From Allostella sp. ATCC 35155 (lineage in GTDB: Bacteria; Pseudomonadota; Alphaproteobacteria; ATCC43930; Allostellaceae), in assembly GCA_006738865.1 (NCBI GenBank), contig AP019701.1, positions 1,174,001 to 1,238,000 of the forward strand: a stretch of 64,000 nt of DNA. Reading direction: 5' to 3'. Positions 28,065-36,782 of the stretch are shown one piece after another; position 1 is the stretch's first letter, and each line of letters opens with the position of its first letter. Under the pieces are notes generated by a model that was given only the letters and a program-made list of their open reading frames with translations, did no database searches and was not told the DNA's origin. Made by a program: the position numbers and the translations under genes.

Positions 28065-28118
28065 AATGTCCACAATCACGGCCCCTATCCCTACATAAGG
28101 ACCGTGCAGGTGGACATT
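28065..28118. repeat. 54-bp imperfect palindrome at the hipA break
   Basis: Arms of 24 nt: AATGTCCACAATCACGGCCCCTAT at the left and the reverse complement AATGTCCACCTGCACGGTCCTTAT at the right, 19 of 24 matching. The outer nine bases match perfectly. It marks the end of hipA homology and abuts the tautomerase stop codon. It might be a relic of a mobile element end pair or a strong hairpin; no transposase is present. Confidence 0.75.
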
Positions 28119-28494
28119 ATCCGAACTGGGCGAGGCCGTTTCCGACCGACCAGTTCTCCGCCGGGGCGTCGTGGACGATGACGAAGACATCCTCCGGCCG
28201 GATGCCCGGATCGGCGGCGAGCCGTTCGGCGAGGCGCCGGAAGAGTGCGCGCTTCTGGTCCGGGGTCCGCGAGGCGAAGACGGTGATGTCGATGTAGACG
28301 GTATCGGCGCTGCGGGCGACGCCGTAGGCGGTGCCGTGGCGGAAATTCGCCGGCGGATGCTCCGTGAGCGTCATGAACCGGTCGTCCTCGGGCACGGCGA
28401 GCGCGTCGCGCATCGCGCCATAGAGGCCGTCGAGGATCGCCTGGCGATAGGCTTCTGGCTTGCCGGCGCGAAGATGAACATGGGCGATCGGCAT
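28117..28494 (-). CDS. Tautomerase family protein
   Basis: A 125-residue member of the 4-oxalocrotonate tautomerase superfamily in its fused, roughly 130-residue form. The start MPIAHVHLRAGKPEAYRQAI places the catalytic proline right after the initiator Met, which decides the start at 28494 over a longer frame. TVYIDITVFASRTPDQKRALFRRL follows, then HDAPAENWSVGNGLAQFG. It would catalyse keto-enol isomerisation of a small acid. It is divergent from a LysR regulator 97 bp away, the usual pairing for this family. Confidence 0.88.
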   Translation of the reverse strand: MPIAHVHLRAGKPEAYRQAILDGLYGAMRDALAVPEDDRFMTLTEHPPANFRHGTAYGVARSADTVYIDITVFASRTPDQKRALFRRLAERLAADPGIRPEDVFVIVHDAPAENWSVGNGLAQFG

Positions 28495-28591
28495 CGAAGT
28501 GGCTCCCGGCTGGCGTGAATGTGCGGAACCTACCTTCGCCGGAGACATATCCCTATACTATCGTCCAGAATTTCAGTGATAACGTTCGGTA

Positions 28592-29449
28592 ATGTTGGAG
28601 CGCCCCCTCGACCTCGACGCCGTCCAGGCCTTCGTGCGCGTCGCCGAACTCGGCAGCTTCACGCGCGCGGCCGAGGCGATGGGCACCACGCAGGCGGCGG
28701 TCAGCCTGCGGCTGCAGCGGCTGGAGCGACGGCTTGGCTGCCGTCTGGTCGAGCGCACGCCGCGCTCGGTCGAACTCTCGGCGCGCGGCGCGGACTTCCT
28801 CGACCACGCCCGCACGCTCCTCGCGGCACACGAGCAGGCCCTCGCCGCGCTCGGGGGTGCACGGCAGCGGCTTGTCGTCGGCATCAGCGACCATGTCGCG
28901 GGGCCGGAGCTGCCGGCCCTGATTGCGCGGATGAACGCGGCGGACCCGCAACTGGTCGTCGAGATTCGGATCGGATCGTCGGCCGACCTGCTTCAGCGTT
29001 TCGACCGGCGCGAACTCGACGCTGCGCTCGTCCGCTTCCATGCCGGCCGGGCTGACGGCGAACAGCTGGCCGAGGAGCGGTTCGGCTGGTTTGCGGCACC
29101 CGGTTGGCGGCATCGGCCGGGCGAGCCGCTGCCGATCGCCACCATGGCCGAGCCCTGCGGGGTCCGCGCACTCGCCGGGCGCCTGCTCGACGAAGCTGGT
29201 CTGTCCTGGACCGAGATCTTCGTCGGCGGCGGGGTCCAGACCGTCGCGGCCGCGGTCATGGCTGGGATCGGCGTCGCCGCGCTGGCACCGCGGATGCTGC
29301 CGTTCGGAGCGGCGGAGGTGGGGCCGCGCCTGGGGCTGCCCGCGCTGCCGCGCCTGCCGATCCTGCTGCACAGCCGCGCCGGCAGCGGGCGGCCGCGCGC
29401 GGCGCTGGCTGCCCTGTCGGCGGCCTTCCGCAGCGTCGTCCGCGATTAG
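28592..29449 (+). CDS. LysR-type transcriptional regulator
   Basis: A 285-residue regulator. The N-terminal helix-turn-helix is [59 protein letters not shown]. The effector domain spans about 90-285 ([21 protein letters not shown] through [19 protein letters not shown]). It probably controls the divergent tautomerase gene from the roughly 97-bp region between them, with autoregulation. The inducer is unknown. Its stop overlaps the convergent cupin gene by 4 nt. Confidence 0.92.
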   Translation: MLERPLDLDAVQAFVRVAELGSFTRAAEAMGTTQAAVSLRLQRLERRLGCRLVERTPRSVELSARGADFLDHARTLLAAHEQALAALGGARQRLVVGISDHVAGPELPALIARMNAADPQLVVEIRIGSSADLLQRFDRRELDAALVRFHAGRADGEQLAEERFGWFAAPGWRHRPGEPLPIATMAEPCGVRALAGRLLDEAGLSWTEIFVGGGVQTVAAAVMAGIGVAALAPRMLPFGAAEVGPRLGLPALPRLPILLHSRAGSGRPRAALAALSAAFRSVVRD

Positions 29450-29970
29450 GCGGTTGCCTGCGGCCACAGCCGCGCGAAGGCCGCCGCGTCGCCATGCACC
29501 GGATCGAGCGGCGGCGCCGGCACGCGCAGGATGCGCGCCTGCATGTCGGCCGTCGCGTCGCCGCGGCAGAGGTCGGGGTGCTGGCCGGGCGGATAGGCGC
29601 CGACGACGAGGAAGTCGGCGCTCGCCTCCAGCCGGCAATGGCCGACGCCGGCCGGCAGCAGGGCGGCGTCGCCGGCCGCGACCTCCACGACCTGGCCGTT
29701 CGGGCCGCCGAGCAGGAGGCGCGCCGCGCCGCCGGCGAAGCCAAGCGCCTCGTGCGCCTCGGTGTGGTAGTGGTGGAAGGGATAGACCCCGTTCCGCCAG
29801 GCGGGCGGCCAGCCGTTGCGCGCGAACATGGCCTCGAAGGCCGCGGCCGGGTCGCCGCCGGGTGGCACGACGGCGCGCCACAGCAGCACCGGCAGGCGCG
29901 GGTTGTTCGGCATGCCGCCATCGGGATCGAGGCGCAGAACCAGCGGCTGCACGGCATCGGTGTCGTTCAT
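29446..29970 (-). CDS. Cupin-domain protein (YjlB-like)
   Basis: A 174-residue single-domain cupin. The first cupin motif is [27 protein letters not shown], with HxH and Glu metal ligands, and the second is [28 protein letters not shown]. This resembles YjlB-type cupins of unknown reaction. The start MNDTDAVQP at 29970 gives the family length. It overlaps the LysR end by 4 nt in convergent orientation and has no functional partner visible. Confidence 0.82.
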   Translation of the reverse strand: MNDTDAVQPLVLRLDPDGGMPNNPRLPVLLWRAVVPPGGDPAAAFEAMFARNGWPPAWRNGVYPFHHYHTEAHEALGFAGGAARLLLGGPNGQVVEVAAGDAALLPAGVGHCRLEASADFLVVGAYPPGQHPDLCRGDATADMQARILRVPAPPLDPVHGDAAAFARLWPQATA

Positions 29971-30044
29971 CGGCGACCTCCTCGGCATCCAGGACGTATC
30001 ATCCTAGCAGGCAACGCGCCGTCCGGTCGTGCGATCCGCCGCGG

Positions 30045-31730
30045 TCAGCGGTCGTCGACATAGGCGGTGAGGGACTGGCGGCCGTTCTCCAGGGGCGCGC
30101 TGCGCATCTCGTCGGCCCAGTGGCGCATCAGCATGACCTGCAGGCTGCCGTCCTCTGCATCGACGTCTGGGGCGTCGATGTCCGGTCGCCCCGCCTTGGC
30201 CAGCGGCTCGCCGACCCAGGAGAGCGCGATCTGCAGGCCGACATCGTCGTAGCGCAGCCGGACCTCGACCTCCTGGCCGGGCGCGCAGAAACGCGGCGCC
30301 AGCTGGCTGAACTCCTCGAGAAACGCGACGGCACGGCCGATCAGCTCGACGCGGGCACCCCAGCTGCGGCCCTGGGTCTCCGCGAAGTCGCGGAGTTCCG
30401 CGAAGCCGGCGGCCGGCAGCCAGCGCAGGCCGGTCTCGCGCGGGATGCCGAGGCGCAGCACCGCGTTCAGCGCCAGCGCCAGCAGCATCGCGGCCGCCAG
30501 CGGCGAGCCCAGCACCTGCTGCACCAGCGGCGGCAGGTGGTCGTGCCCGTGCGAATCGACCACCAGCATGCTGGCAGCGACGGCGGACCCGATGATGAGG
30601 GTGCGCCTCGTGTCGACCAGCCGCTGCGACAGCATCGCGATGCCGGTCCGGATCGTGAAGGTTGCGGAATAGAAGCAGGCGGCGCCGAGGATGCCGGCGG
30701 GGATGGCATAGAGGACGCTGGCGGCGCCCGGCAGGAGGCCGAGGACGATCCAGCCGACGCCGGCCGCGACGCCGACCCGCCGCGCCAGCACGCCGTTGGC
30801 CGCGGCGAGGCCGACGCTGCCGGAATAGGTGTTGGTGCCGAGGACGCCGACGACGCCGGCGACGACGCAGCCGAGGCTGTCGGCGAGCGTGCCGGCGCGG
30901 ATCGACTGGAAGTCGGGCGCTTTCCAGTTCGGATCGGCCAGCTGCTGGCAGGCCGTCAGATCGGCGATGGCGCGCACGAAGCAGGCGACCGCGCCGATGA
31001 GGAAGCCGGGCAGGAAGGCCAGGGGCAGGGTCGGCAGGTCGAGCGGCCAGTGCGGCACGACGAAGGCGACGTCGCGCACGGCGTCACCGAATCCGCCCGT
31101 CAGGATCGCCAGCACGACGAAGGCGACGCAGCCGGTCGCGACGCCGACGAGCACGGCCAGCGACCGGAGGGCGGCCCGGGCCCAGATTGCGACGCCGATG
31201 ATGGTGGCGAGCGTGATCGCCGAGGACGCCATCTCGACGGCCCCGGCCTGGCTGCCCGGCCCGATGCCGAGCATCAGCCGCATCCCGAACAGGCCCAGCA
31301 TGGCGCCGAGCAGCAGGATCACGACGCCGATGATCTCGGGCGGGATGTAGGCGCGCAGCGCGCGGATGCAGCGGGAAAGCAGCATTTCCGTGCAGCCGGC
31401 GGCGATGGTCAGCCCCGCCACCGCGCCGAGCCCGCCGGTCCGCGCCGCCTCGACCGCGAAGGGCACATAGAGGATGGTGCAGTGTCCCAGCAGCAGGTAG
31501 CCCGAGCCGATCCCGCGCCGCCCGAAGGCCTGGATCAGCGTGCCCAGCCCCATTGCGACCATGGCGAGGCCGACATAGCGGGTGATGGTCTCGGCGTCCG
31601 CACCGGCGGCCTCGGCCACGATGCGCGGGAAGACCAGCGTGACCGCGCTCAGCGCGATGTGCTGCAGGGCATTGAGCCAGACGATCTGGGCCGGCGGAGC
31701 GGCTTCGACACCGTAGGTGACGGACGACAT
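30045..31730 (-). CDS. NCS2 nucleobase:cation symporter with extra C-terminal soluble domain
   Basis: A 561-residue protein. Residues 1-425 form the UraA/XanQ-type transporter: IVWLNALQHIALSAVTLVFP, TTLIQAFGRRGIGSGYLL-like helices, and the carrier motif GTNTYSGSVGLAAANGVLARRVGVAAG. The family imports uracil, xanthine or urate with protons or sodium. Residues about 430-561 are soluble: WGARVELIGRAVAFLEEF, VEVRLRYDDVGLQIALSWVG and LQVMLMRHWADEM look like a minimal GHKL/RsbW-type fold, which is unusual for a permease. The 147-bp leader upstream contains nested stem-loops. Substrate unknown. Confidence 0.85.
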   Translation of the reverse strand: MSSVTYGVEAAPPAQIVWLNALQHIALSAVTLVFPRIVAEAAGADAETITRYVGLAMVAMGLGTLIQAFGRRGIGSGYLLLGHCTILYVPFAVEAARTGGLGAVAGLTIAAGCTEMLLSRCIRALRAYIPPEIIGVVILLLGAMLGLFGMRLMLGIGPGSQAGAVEMASSAITLATIIGVAIWARAALRSLAVLVGVATGCVAFVVLAILTGGFGDAVRDVAFVVPHWPLDLPTLPLAFLPGFLIGAVACFVRAIADLTACQQLADPNWKAPDFQSIRAGTLADSLGCVVAGVVGVLGTNTYSGSVGLAAANGVLARRVGVAAGVGWIVLGLLPGAASVLYAIPAGILGAACFYSATFTIRTGIAMLSQRLVDTRRTLIIGSAVAASMLVVDSHGHDHLPPLVQQVLGSPLAAAMLLALALNAVLRLGIPRETGLRWLPAAGFAELRDFAETQGRSWGARVELIGRAVAFLEEFSQLAPRFCAPGQEVEVRLRYDDVGLQIALSWVGEPLAKAGRPDIDAPDVDAEDGSLQVMLMRHWADEMRSAPLENGRQSLTAYVDDR

Positions 31731-31779
31731 CGAGGCCCTTCGGATGCGCGAACCGGTTGCGATCCTAGGTCAGGATTCA

Positions 31780-31860
31780 GCCGATCGTCGATCGGCCTTC
31801 GGGGAGGCGCCGACCGCAAGTCCGGGGCCGTGGCGCCCGAGCAACGGCCGCCTTGCGGTC
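31780..31860 (-). other. Structured leader between sulfotransferase and NCS2 permease genes
   Basis: Inside the 147-bp gap, GACCGCAAG at 31812-31820 pairs perfectly with CTTGCGGTC at 31852-31860, and an inner GGCCGT/ACGGCC stem (31826-31831 with 31844-31849) nests within it. A second hairpin, GCCGATC/GATCGGC (31780-31786 with 31790-31796), lies nearer the permease start. On the minus strand this would be the permease 5' leader. It may be a ligand-sensing leader or simply a terminator of the upstream gene. Confidence 0.5.
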
Positions 31861-31877
31861 AGGTCCGGGGGATCGCG

Positions 31878-32903
31878 TCAGCCGGCATCGCGCCGGTAGA
31901 GGCGGTCGAATCCGGCAGCCATGTCGCTGCGGACCTGAAGCGGGTCGCTCGGCGGGACATTGGTGTGCGGCGGGATCAGCAGCTGGGCGCGGAACTCGAC
32001 CGCGGCGAGCTCGGCGATCGCCGCGGAGCGCTCGGCCAGTCCGGCCGCCAGGGCATCCATGGTGTCCGGCGGGGCGGATTCCGCGATGGCGTCGTGGATC
32101 GTGCGCAGCAGCGCGCCGAGGGCGGGATCGAAGGCATCGCCGGATGCGGGCGCATGATGGCGCAGTTCCGCCCGCACCGGCGACGGCATGCTGTCGGGAA
32201 CCGCAGGCGGCACGAAGGGGGCGAGCAGCCGGGCGATGCGCCGCGCCGGCCACCGCCAGTCGGCGATGAGATCGTCATAGCGCACGACGATTCGCGGCAG
32301 GTCGCGGCTTTCGCGTTCCGCGGCCAACATGTGCCCGGCCCAGAGCAGGCCGCCATAGTGGAAGGAAAACCGGTTGCGGGTATGCAGCGACGCAGCGACG
32401 GCGACCGGATCGCGCAGCGCCAGCACCACCCGGACCTCGGCGCCCAGTTCGCCGAGCAGGCTGCGATAGAGCGGGACCATCCGGCAGAGGCGCGGATCCT
32501 TGAGCACGAAGCAGGGGGCATCGCCGAAGCTGCGGCCGAGCCCCTGGCGCAGTTCGGCGAGCAGGGGCTCGATCGTCTCCGGCGGCACGGTCTCGAGGTC
32601 TGGCGGCGCCACGTCCAGCCACGCGCTGCCGGCGGCCCGAAGCAGGCGGTCGTTGGTCTGTTGCAGCCCGACGGGCTCCCAGAACCCCTCCGGATTGTAG
32701 GGGCCGGGCGGCGACAGGTCGCTGGGAAGGGCGGCGCCCAGCAGGGAGATCGCCCGCGTCAGCACCGAGGTGCCGCTGCGGTGCATGCCGAGCACCAGCA
32801 CCGCGAGCCGGCGGCCGGCCGGTATCCCGCTCGTCCGTTGAGCGGCGGAGGACTGGTTGGGGAGGGCCGGCGGGCCGGCAGATTCCTGCATGCCCGGAAT
32901 CAT
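31878..32903 (-). CDS. Sulfotransferase family protein
   Basis: A 341-residue protein. LAVLVLGMHRSGTSVLTRAISLLG is the 5'-phosphosulfate-binding loop of PAPS-dependent sulfotransferases, and FVLKDPRLCRMVPLYRSLL with VRVVLALRDPVAVAASLHTRN is the 3'-phosphate-binding region. It resembles bacterial enzymes often coded with glycosyltransferases that modify glycans. The first 30 residues are low-complexity; ATG 32891 four codons downstream is an alternative start. Acceptor unknown. Confidence 0.85.
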   Translation of the reverse strand: MIPGMQESAGPPALPNQSSAAQRTSGIPAGRRLAVLVLGMHRSGTSVLTRAISLLGAALPSDLSPPGPYNPEGFWEPVGLQQTNDRLLRAAGSAWLDVAPPDLETVPPETIEPLLAELRQGLGRSFGDAPCFVLKDPRLCRMVPLYRSLLGELGAEVRVVLALRDPVAVAASLHTRNRFSFHYGGLLWAGHMLAAERESRDLPRIVVRYDDLIADWRWPARRIARLLAPFVPPAVPDSMPSPVRAELRHHAPASGDAFDPALGALLRTIHDAIAESAPPDTMDALAAGLAERSAAIAELAAVEFRAQLLIPPHTNVPPSDPLQVRSDMAAGFDRLYRRDAG

Positions 32904-32969
32904 AGAACGGGCGGCGGGGCCTCGCGACCCCGCCGCCCGGTCCGGTTGCCGTTTTCGGCTGCGGCCCGA

Positions 32970-33593
32970 TCAGTAGGTCGGCGCCGCGCGGATCTGGTCG
33001 GCCGTCGCGTTGAAGGCGAGGCGGCCGCCGGTCGAATGGTGCATCCGGTCGAGCGGCAGCGCGATCGTGCGCTCGACCTGACCCGGCCAGGAGCCCAGGC
33101 CGACGATGGCGTAGGGCGAGCGGTCGGGCATGATCTGGATGTCGGTCACTTGGCCGACCCGCATCCCGTACATGTCCGTGACCTCCGCGCCGACCAGTCC
33201 GCCGATGCTGGTCCCGCCTGTCGCCGCCGGCTGGGAGACGACGACCGGCTGCGACACCACCACTGGCTGGTTGTACTGATAGTAGACCGGCTGCGGCGGC
33301 ACGTAATAGGTCGGCTGGGTGTAGTAGACCGGGCCGCTCGAAGGCGGCGGCTCGTAGCTCGACGGCGCCAGGCCCGGCGAGTGCGGCGGCATACCGGTTC
33401 CGGGATCGCCGGTCCGCTCGCCGGAGGGCGGCGCGCCGGCGCGGCTCTGCAGCGGCAGCTGCGGGTTCGGGGTGGTGCTCTGGTTCCAGTTCGAACTCGA
33501 CAGAACCGGATCGAAGGAGGGATCGGTGGCCATGGCGGAATGGCCCGCGAACAGGGCGAACGCGGCCGTGGCGGCCGCAAGCTGCATCTTCAT
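32970..33593 (-). CDS. Exported PRC-barrel-like protein with Pro/Tyr-rich linker
   Basis: A 207-residue protein. Signal peptide MKMQLAAATAAFALFAGHSAMA; a disordered region rich in Pro, Ser and Tyr (about 45-125, with PVYYTQPTYYVPPQPVYYQY and a VVVSQP repeat); then a compact C-terminal domain GGLVGAEVTDMYGMRVGQVTDIQI...AIVGLGSWPGQVERTIALPLDRM that matches the PRC-barrel pattern. Periplasmic or outer-envelope location is inferred; function unknown. Monocistronic on the minus strand. Confidence 0.78.
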   Translation of the reverse strand: MKMQLAAATAAFALFAGHSAMATDPSFDPVLSSSNWNQSTTPNPQLPLQSRAGAPPSGERTGDPGTGMPPHSPGLAPSSYEPPPSSGPVYYTQPTYYVPPQPVYYQYNQPVVVSQPVVVSQPAATGGTSIGGLVGAEVTDMYGMRVGQVTDIQIMPDRSPYAIVGLGSWPGQVERTIALPLDRMHHSTGGRLAFNATADQIRAAPTY

Positions 33594-33705
33594 CGGTCAC
33601 CTTCGGAAAATGGAACGGGCGGTCTTTCCGCCGTCTGCATCTCTCAACGCGCTCGTGGCGGCCGGCGTTCCCGGCGGCCAGCGGGCGTCGCTGCGGCGGA
33701 AGCCG

Positions 33706-34467
33706 TCAGTCGGTCAGCGGCCGTGCCCCCTGCACGATGGCGTCGGTCAGCGCAGCGGCGACGCAGGCGTAGCCGCGATCGTTGAGGTGGACCTGGTCCG
33801 GGTCGAGCAGGACCGGGAAGGTCAGGACGCCTCCCGTCACCCAGTGATGCATGATCTCGAACCGCCGGAAGAGCCCGACCCCCGTCTCGCGCGCGACCCG
33901 GTCGGTGGCGGCCAGCACCTTGCGGTGGATCGGCCGCGCCAGCACCTTGGGCGCGTACTGGGGATCCATCAGCACGAGGTCGGCGCCGATCGCCCGGGTG
34001 CGCGCGATCCCTTCGCGCAGGCGCGTCTCGTAGTCGCCGAGGTCGGTGGCGCGCAGGGCCGCATTGGCGCCGACCTGCCAGACGACGAGGTCGGGAGCCA
34101 GCGCGACGACGTCGCGGTCCCAGCGGGCGAGCATGTCGGCCACCATCTCGCCGTTGACGCCGCGATTCAGCACGCGGATCTGCGCCCCCGGCACCTCCGC
34201 CGCCAGCATCCGCCGCAGCCGGCTCGGATAGGCCATCTTCGGGTCGCTGGCGCCGGCACCGAAGGTCGAGGACGAGCCGATGGCGACGATGGTGAGCGTG
34301 CCGCCGGCCGCCAGGCGCTGCGCGGTGCGCGGCAGCGGCGCGTCCAGGCGCAACAGGTCGTCCGGTACCTCGCACTCGTCGGTGTTCCAGGCGGCGGCCG
34401 GCTGGGCTGCCGCGGCCAGGAGCATCGCGCCGGCGAGCAGGCGCCGCAGTCCTTCAGCGAGGCGCAC
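33706..34467 (-). CDS. Periplasmic SGNH-hydrolase family protein (A)
   Basis: A 253-residue protein read from GTG 34467, which gives a good signal peptide (LRRLLAGAMLLAAAAQPAAA). LTIVAIGSSSTFGAGASDP (GSSS at 64-67) is block I with the nucleophile; LNRGVNGEM supplies the block II Gly; VVWQVGANA is the GxN block III; DPDQVHLNDRGY gives the D-x-x-H of block V. All SGNH elements are present. It probably acts as an O-acyl esterase or acyltransferase in the periplasm. It overlaps the paralogous gene upstream by 14 nt and is last in the opgC operon, so modification of osmoregulated glucans is the likely setting. Confidence 0.85.
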   Translation of the reverse strand: MRLAEGLRRLLAGAMLLAAAAQPAAAWNTDECEVPDDLLRLDAPLPRTAQRLAAGGTLTIVAIGSSSTFGAGASDPKMAYPSRLRRMLAAEVPGAQIRVLNRGVNGEMVADMLARWDRDVVALAPDLVVWQVGANAALRATDLGDYETRLREGIARTRAIGADLVLMDPQYAPKVLARPIHRKVLAATDRVARETGVGLFRRFEIMHHWVTGGVLTFPVLLDPDQVHLNDRGYACVAAALTDAIVQGARPLTD

Positions 34468-35206
34468 TTTCGGCCTGTATGTCGGTGATGACCTGGGCGA
34501 GCAGCTCGGCCATGCAGGCATGGACCTGGTCGGCGTAGGATTCCTGGTCGGCCTTGCGGCGGCCCGGGTCGCCGAAGCGGCTTTCCTCCGCCCAGGCGCG
34601 CATCACCGCGTGGCGGTGGAAGATCGGGTTGCCGAAGGCGGCGGCGGCCCAGCTCATGTGATCGAGATAGGGACCGTAATCGATCAGGCGGACGCCGATG
34701 GCACTGTACTGCATGTCCATCAGCAGGAGGTCGACCCCGCCCTGCTTCAGCGCTTCGGCCCCCTGGACCAGCGCCTGTCCGAACGCCTCCGGCGCTACTT
34801 CCCGCACCGCGTCGACCGTGCCGGTCTGCCAGATGACGAGGTGCGGCTGGTCGGCGGCCACGATGTCGGGCAGTTCCTCCGCCATGGCGCGGGCGGTCCA
34901 GCCGCGCCGGCCATGCGCCTCCACCGCGACCTCGACCCCCAGCCGCCGGGACAGGGCGGCCGCCAGCTTGGCCGTGTAGCTCTTGCCGGGCCCGCTGGTG
35001 CCGGCGCCGCCGGTCGAGGCCGAGCCGACGACCGTGACCCGCAGCGGGCCGCCGGCGCGGCGCGCGGCCGCCACGACCGGCAGCACGCCCGCGGTATCGA
35101 GAGCGGATTCGGGCGCCCCGCAAGTGGCACCAACGGCCATCGTGGACGGGCCGGCCATGAGCATCAGGCCCGTCGCCAACAGCAGGAAGGCGAAGCGCGG
35201 CCTCAT
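34454..35206 (-). CDS. Periplasmic SGNH-hydrolase family protein (B)
   Basis: A 250-residue protein with signal peptide MRPRFAFLLLATGLMLMAGPSTMA. Block I reads RVTVVGSASTGGAGTSGPGKSY, block II VEAHGRRGW, block III VIWQTGTVDAV (the usual Asn is replaced by Thr) and block V ADQVHACMA with D-x-x-H. It is a paralog of the next gene. The ATG overlaps the opgC stop (TCAT at 35203-35206). It may transfer or remove succinyl-like groups on periplasmic glucans delivered by OpgC; this is inferred from context. Confidence 0.83.
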   Translation of the reverse strand: MRPRFAFLLLATGLMLMAGPSTMAVGATCGAPESALDTAGVLPVVAAARRAGGPLRVTVVGSASTGGAGTSGPGKSYTAKLAAALSRRLGVEVAVEAHGRRGWTARAMAEELPDIVAADQPHLVIWQTGTVDAVREVAPEAFGQALVQGAEALKQGGVDLLLMDMQYSAIGVRLIDYGPYLDHMSWAAAAFGNPIFHRHAVMRAWAEESRFGDPGRRKADQESYADQVHACMAELLAQVITDIQAESAPR

Positions 35207-36348
35207 GCGGCGGATGCCATCTGCGGCCGCCGTTGGTTCGCCTTCTCGGCCGCCTTGTACCAGCCGAGGATCGCGGCAAGGGCGGTCATCAACCCGATTC
35301 CCGTGACCCCGACCAGGACCTGCATCGCCAGCGATCCGTCGATCTCCAGCAGGGCGAACTCGCCGGTGAAGGAGAGGAAGATGCCGACGCAGAATATGGC
35401 GAGGCTGTGCTGGCCGCAGATCACGAGCGGCCGGAAGATCGGCATGGCCAGGAAGCGGGCGTCGGGCCGCACCCAGCAGGCCGTCAGATAGGCCAGGGCC
35501 AGGAAATGGACGGCCCGCAGCGGGTCGAGCGAGGTCTTGTCGACCGGATAGAGATGGCGCGCCAGCCATTGCGGTACGGAGCCCTCGAACCACGGGACGT
35601 GCCAGGAAAACGCGATCCACAGCGCGAAGACGAGGTATGCGACGGCGAGCGGCGTCAGCCAGCGGCGCTGTCGCTGCAGCCATTCGAGCGTGGCCGGCAG
35701 GCGCGTGGCCGCAGCGCCGAGCACGAACAGGAACTGCCAGGTGAACGGATTGAAGAACCAGCCGGCGTCGCCCGGGTAGTTGGGCAGGTTCCAGCCGAAA
35801 TGCCGGGCAGCGAAATAGAGCACGGCCGATGCCGCCACAACCGTCAGCGGCCGCCGCTGGATGCCCCACAGCGCCAGCGGAAAGACCGCGAGCAGGACGA
35901 TGTAGAGCGGCAGGACGTCCATGTTGACCGGCCGGAACTTCAGCAGCAGCGCCTGAATCAGGGTGACGTGCGGCTCGTTCAGGAAGGTCAGGACGTTCAT
36001 CTCCTCGACGAACATCTGGTTGTCGAAGCGCTGCGCCAGGAAAGCGATTTCGGCGGTGAAGGCGAGGAAGAGCATCAGGTGCGCGACATAGATCTGCCAC
36101 ACCCGACGCAGGATGCGTGCCGCCGCGACCAGGAATCCCTGTCGCTGCATCGCCCCACCATAGGCGATCGCCGCGGAATAGCCGGAGATGAAGACGAAGA
36201 TCTCCGTGGCATCGCTGAACCCGTAGTTTCGGTTCGTCACCCAGGACAGCACATTATAGTGCATGTGGTTCAGGAAAATGAACCAAAGCGCGAGGCCGCG
36301 AAAGAAGTCGAGCCGCAGATCCCGGCTCGTGGACTCGGCTTTCGCCAT
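35203..36348 (-). CDS. opgC: OpgC-type membrane acyltransferase
   Basis: A 381-residue polytopic protein with about ten membrane helices. DLRLDFFRGLALWFIFLNHMHYNVLSWVTNRNYGFSDATEIFVFISGYSAAIAYG is the hallmark start of the OpgC family, with conserved Arg, His and Asp residues. OpgC transfers succinyl groups onto osmoregulated periplasmic glucans. It is first in an operon with two SGNH proteins joined by stop/start overlaps. The sequence is full length, with a charged cytoplasmic tail. Confidence 0.92.
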   Translation of the reverse strand: MAKAESTSRDLRLDFFRGLALWFIFLNHMHYNVLSWVTNRNYGFSDATEIFVFISGYSAAIAYGGAMQRQGFLVAAARILRRVWQIYVAHLMLFLAFTAEIAFLAQRFDNQMFVEEMNVLTFLNEPHVTLIQALLLKFRPVNMDVLPLYIVLLAVFPLALWGIQRRPLTVVAASAVLYFAARHFGWNLPNYPGDAGWFFNPFTWQFLFVLGAAATRLPATLEWLQRQRRWLTPLAVAYLVFALWIAFSWHVPWFEGSVPQWLARHLYPVDKTSLDPLRAVHFLALAYLTACWVRPDARFLAMPIFRPLVICGQHSLAIFCVGIFLSFTGEFALLEIDGSLAMQVLVGVTGIGLMTALAAILGWYKAAEKANQRRPQMASAA

Positions 36349-36447
36349 GATACCGCTCGGAGATTGACCACCAGTATGGCTGCCCGCGAGCCCCGGGGCA
36401 ATCGCGTCACGGCGCTTTTGCCGGCCCCATCGATGGTGTAGCGTCGC

Positions 36448-36634
36448 CCGGCCGGTACCCTTCGGGGTTTAGAAAGGGAACGCAGGTACGCTCCGGGAAC
36501 GGAGCCATGCCGCGGCTGCCCCCGCAACTGTAGGCGGCGAGTGCGGGGTCCATCATGCCACTGGCGTCCGAATGCGGACGCTGGGAAGGCGGACCCCATC
36601 ACGACGACCCGCGAGCCAGGAGACCTGCCGGCAC
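36448..36634 (+). ncRNA. Cobalamin riboswitch
   Basis: Conserved elements in order: TTTAGAAAGGGAACGCAGG, CGCGGCTGCCCCCGCAACTGTA (the CCCCGCAACTGT core), and the B12 box GAGCCAGGAGACCTGCCGGC near 36613-36632. They precede btuB by about 150 nt. Binding of adenosylcobalamin would lower expression of btuBFCD. The whole 36349-36782 gap holds this element and its expression platform and no coding gene. Confidence 0.95.
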
Positions 36635-36782
36635 AGGAGGTCGCTTGCGTGCGCCGAGGGCGGGGTGTCCTGAGCGTGGTGGCCCGACCGGTCGAGGAAT
36701 CTCGGCCGGCCTTGCCCGTCGCGGCGATCGTTCGGAGGACGGTCTCGCCCGGGATGGTCGGCGGGACCGGTCGGAGGTCGTC

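Noticed and set aside
27540-28297. Long plus-strand frames opposite the hipA remnant and tautomerase
   Set aside because: No domain similarity; the minus strand carries the recognisable HipA and tautomerase sequences.
29040-33785. A 1581-codon open plus-strand frame
   Set aside because: It runs antisense to the NCS2, sulfotransferase, cupin and PRC genes, has Arg/Gly/Ala/Gln-rich low-information sequence and no domain; it is a by-product of GC-rich codon bias.
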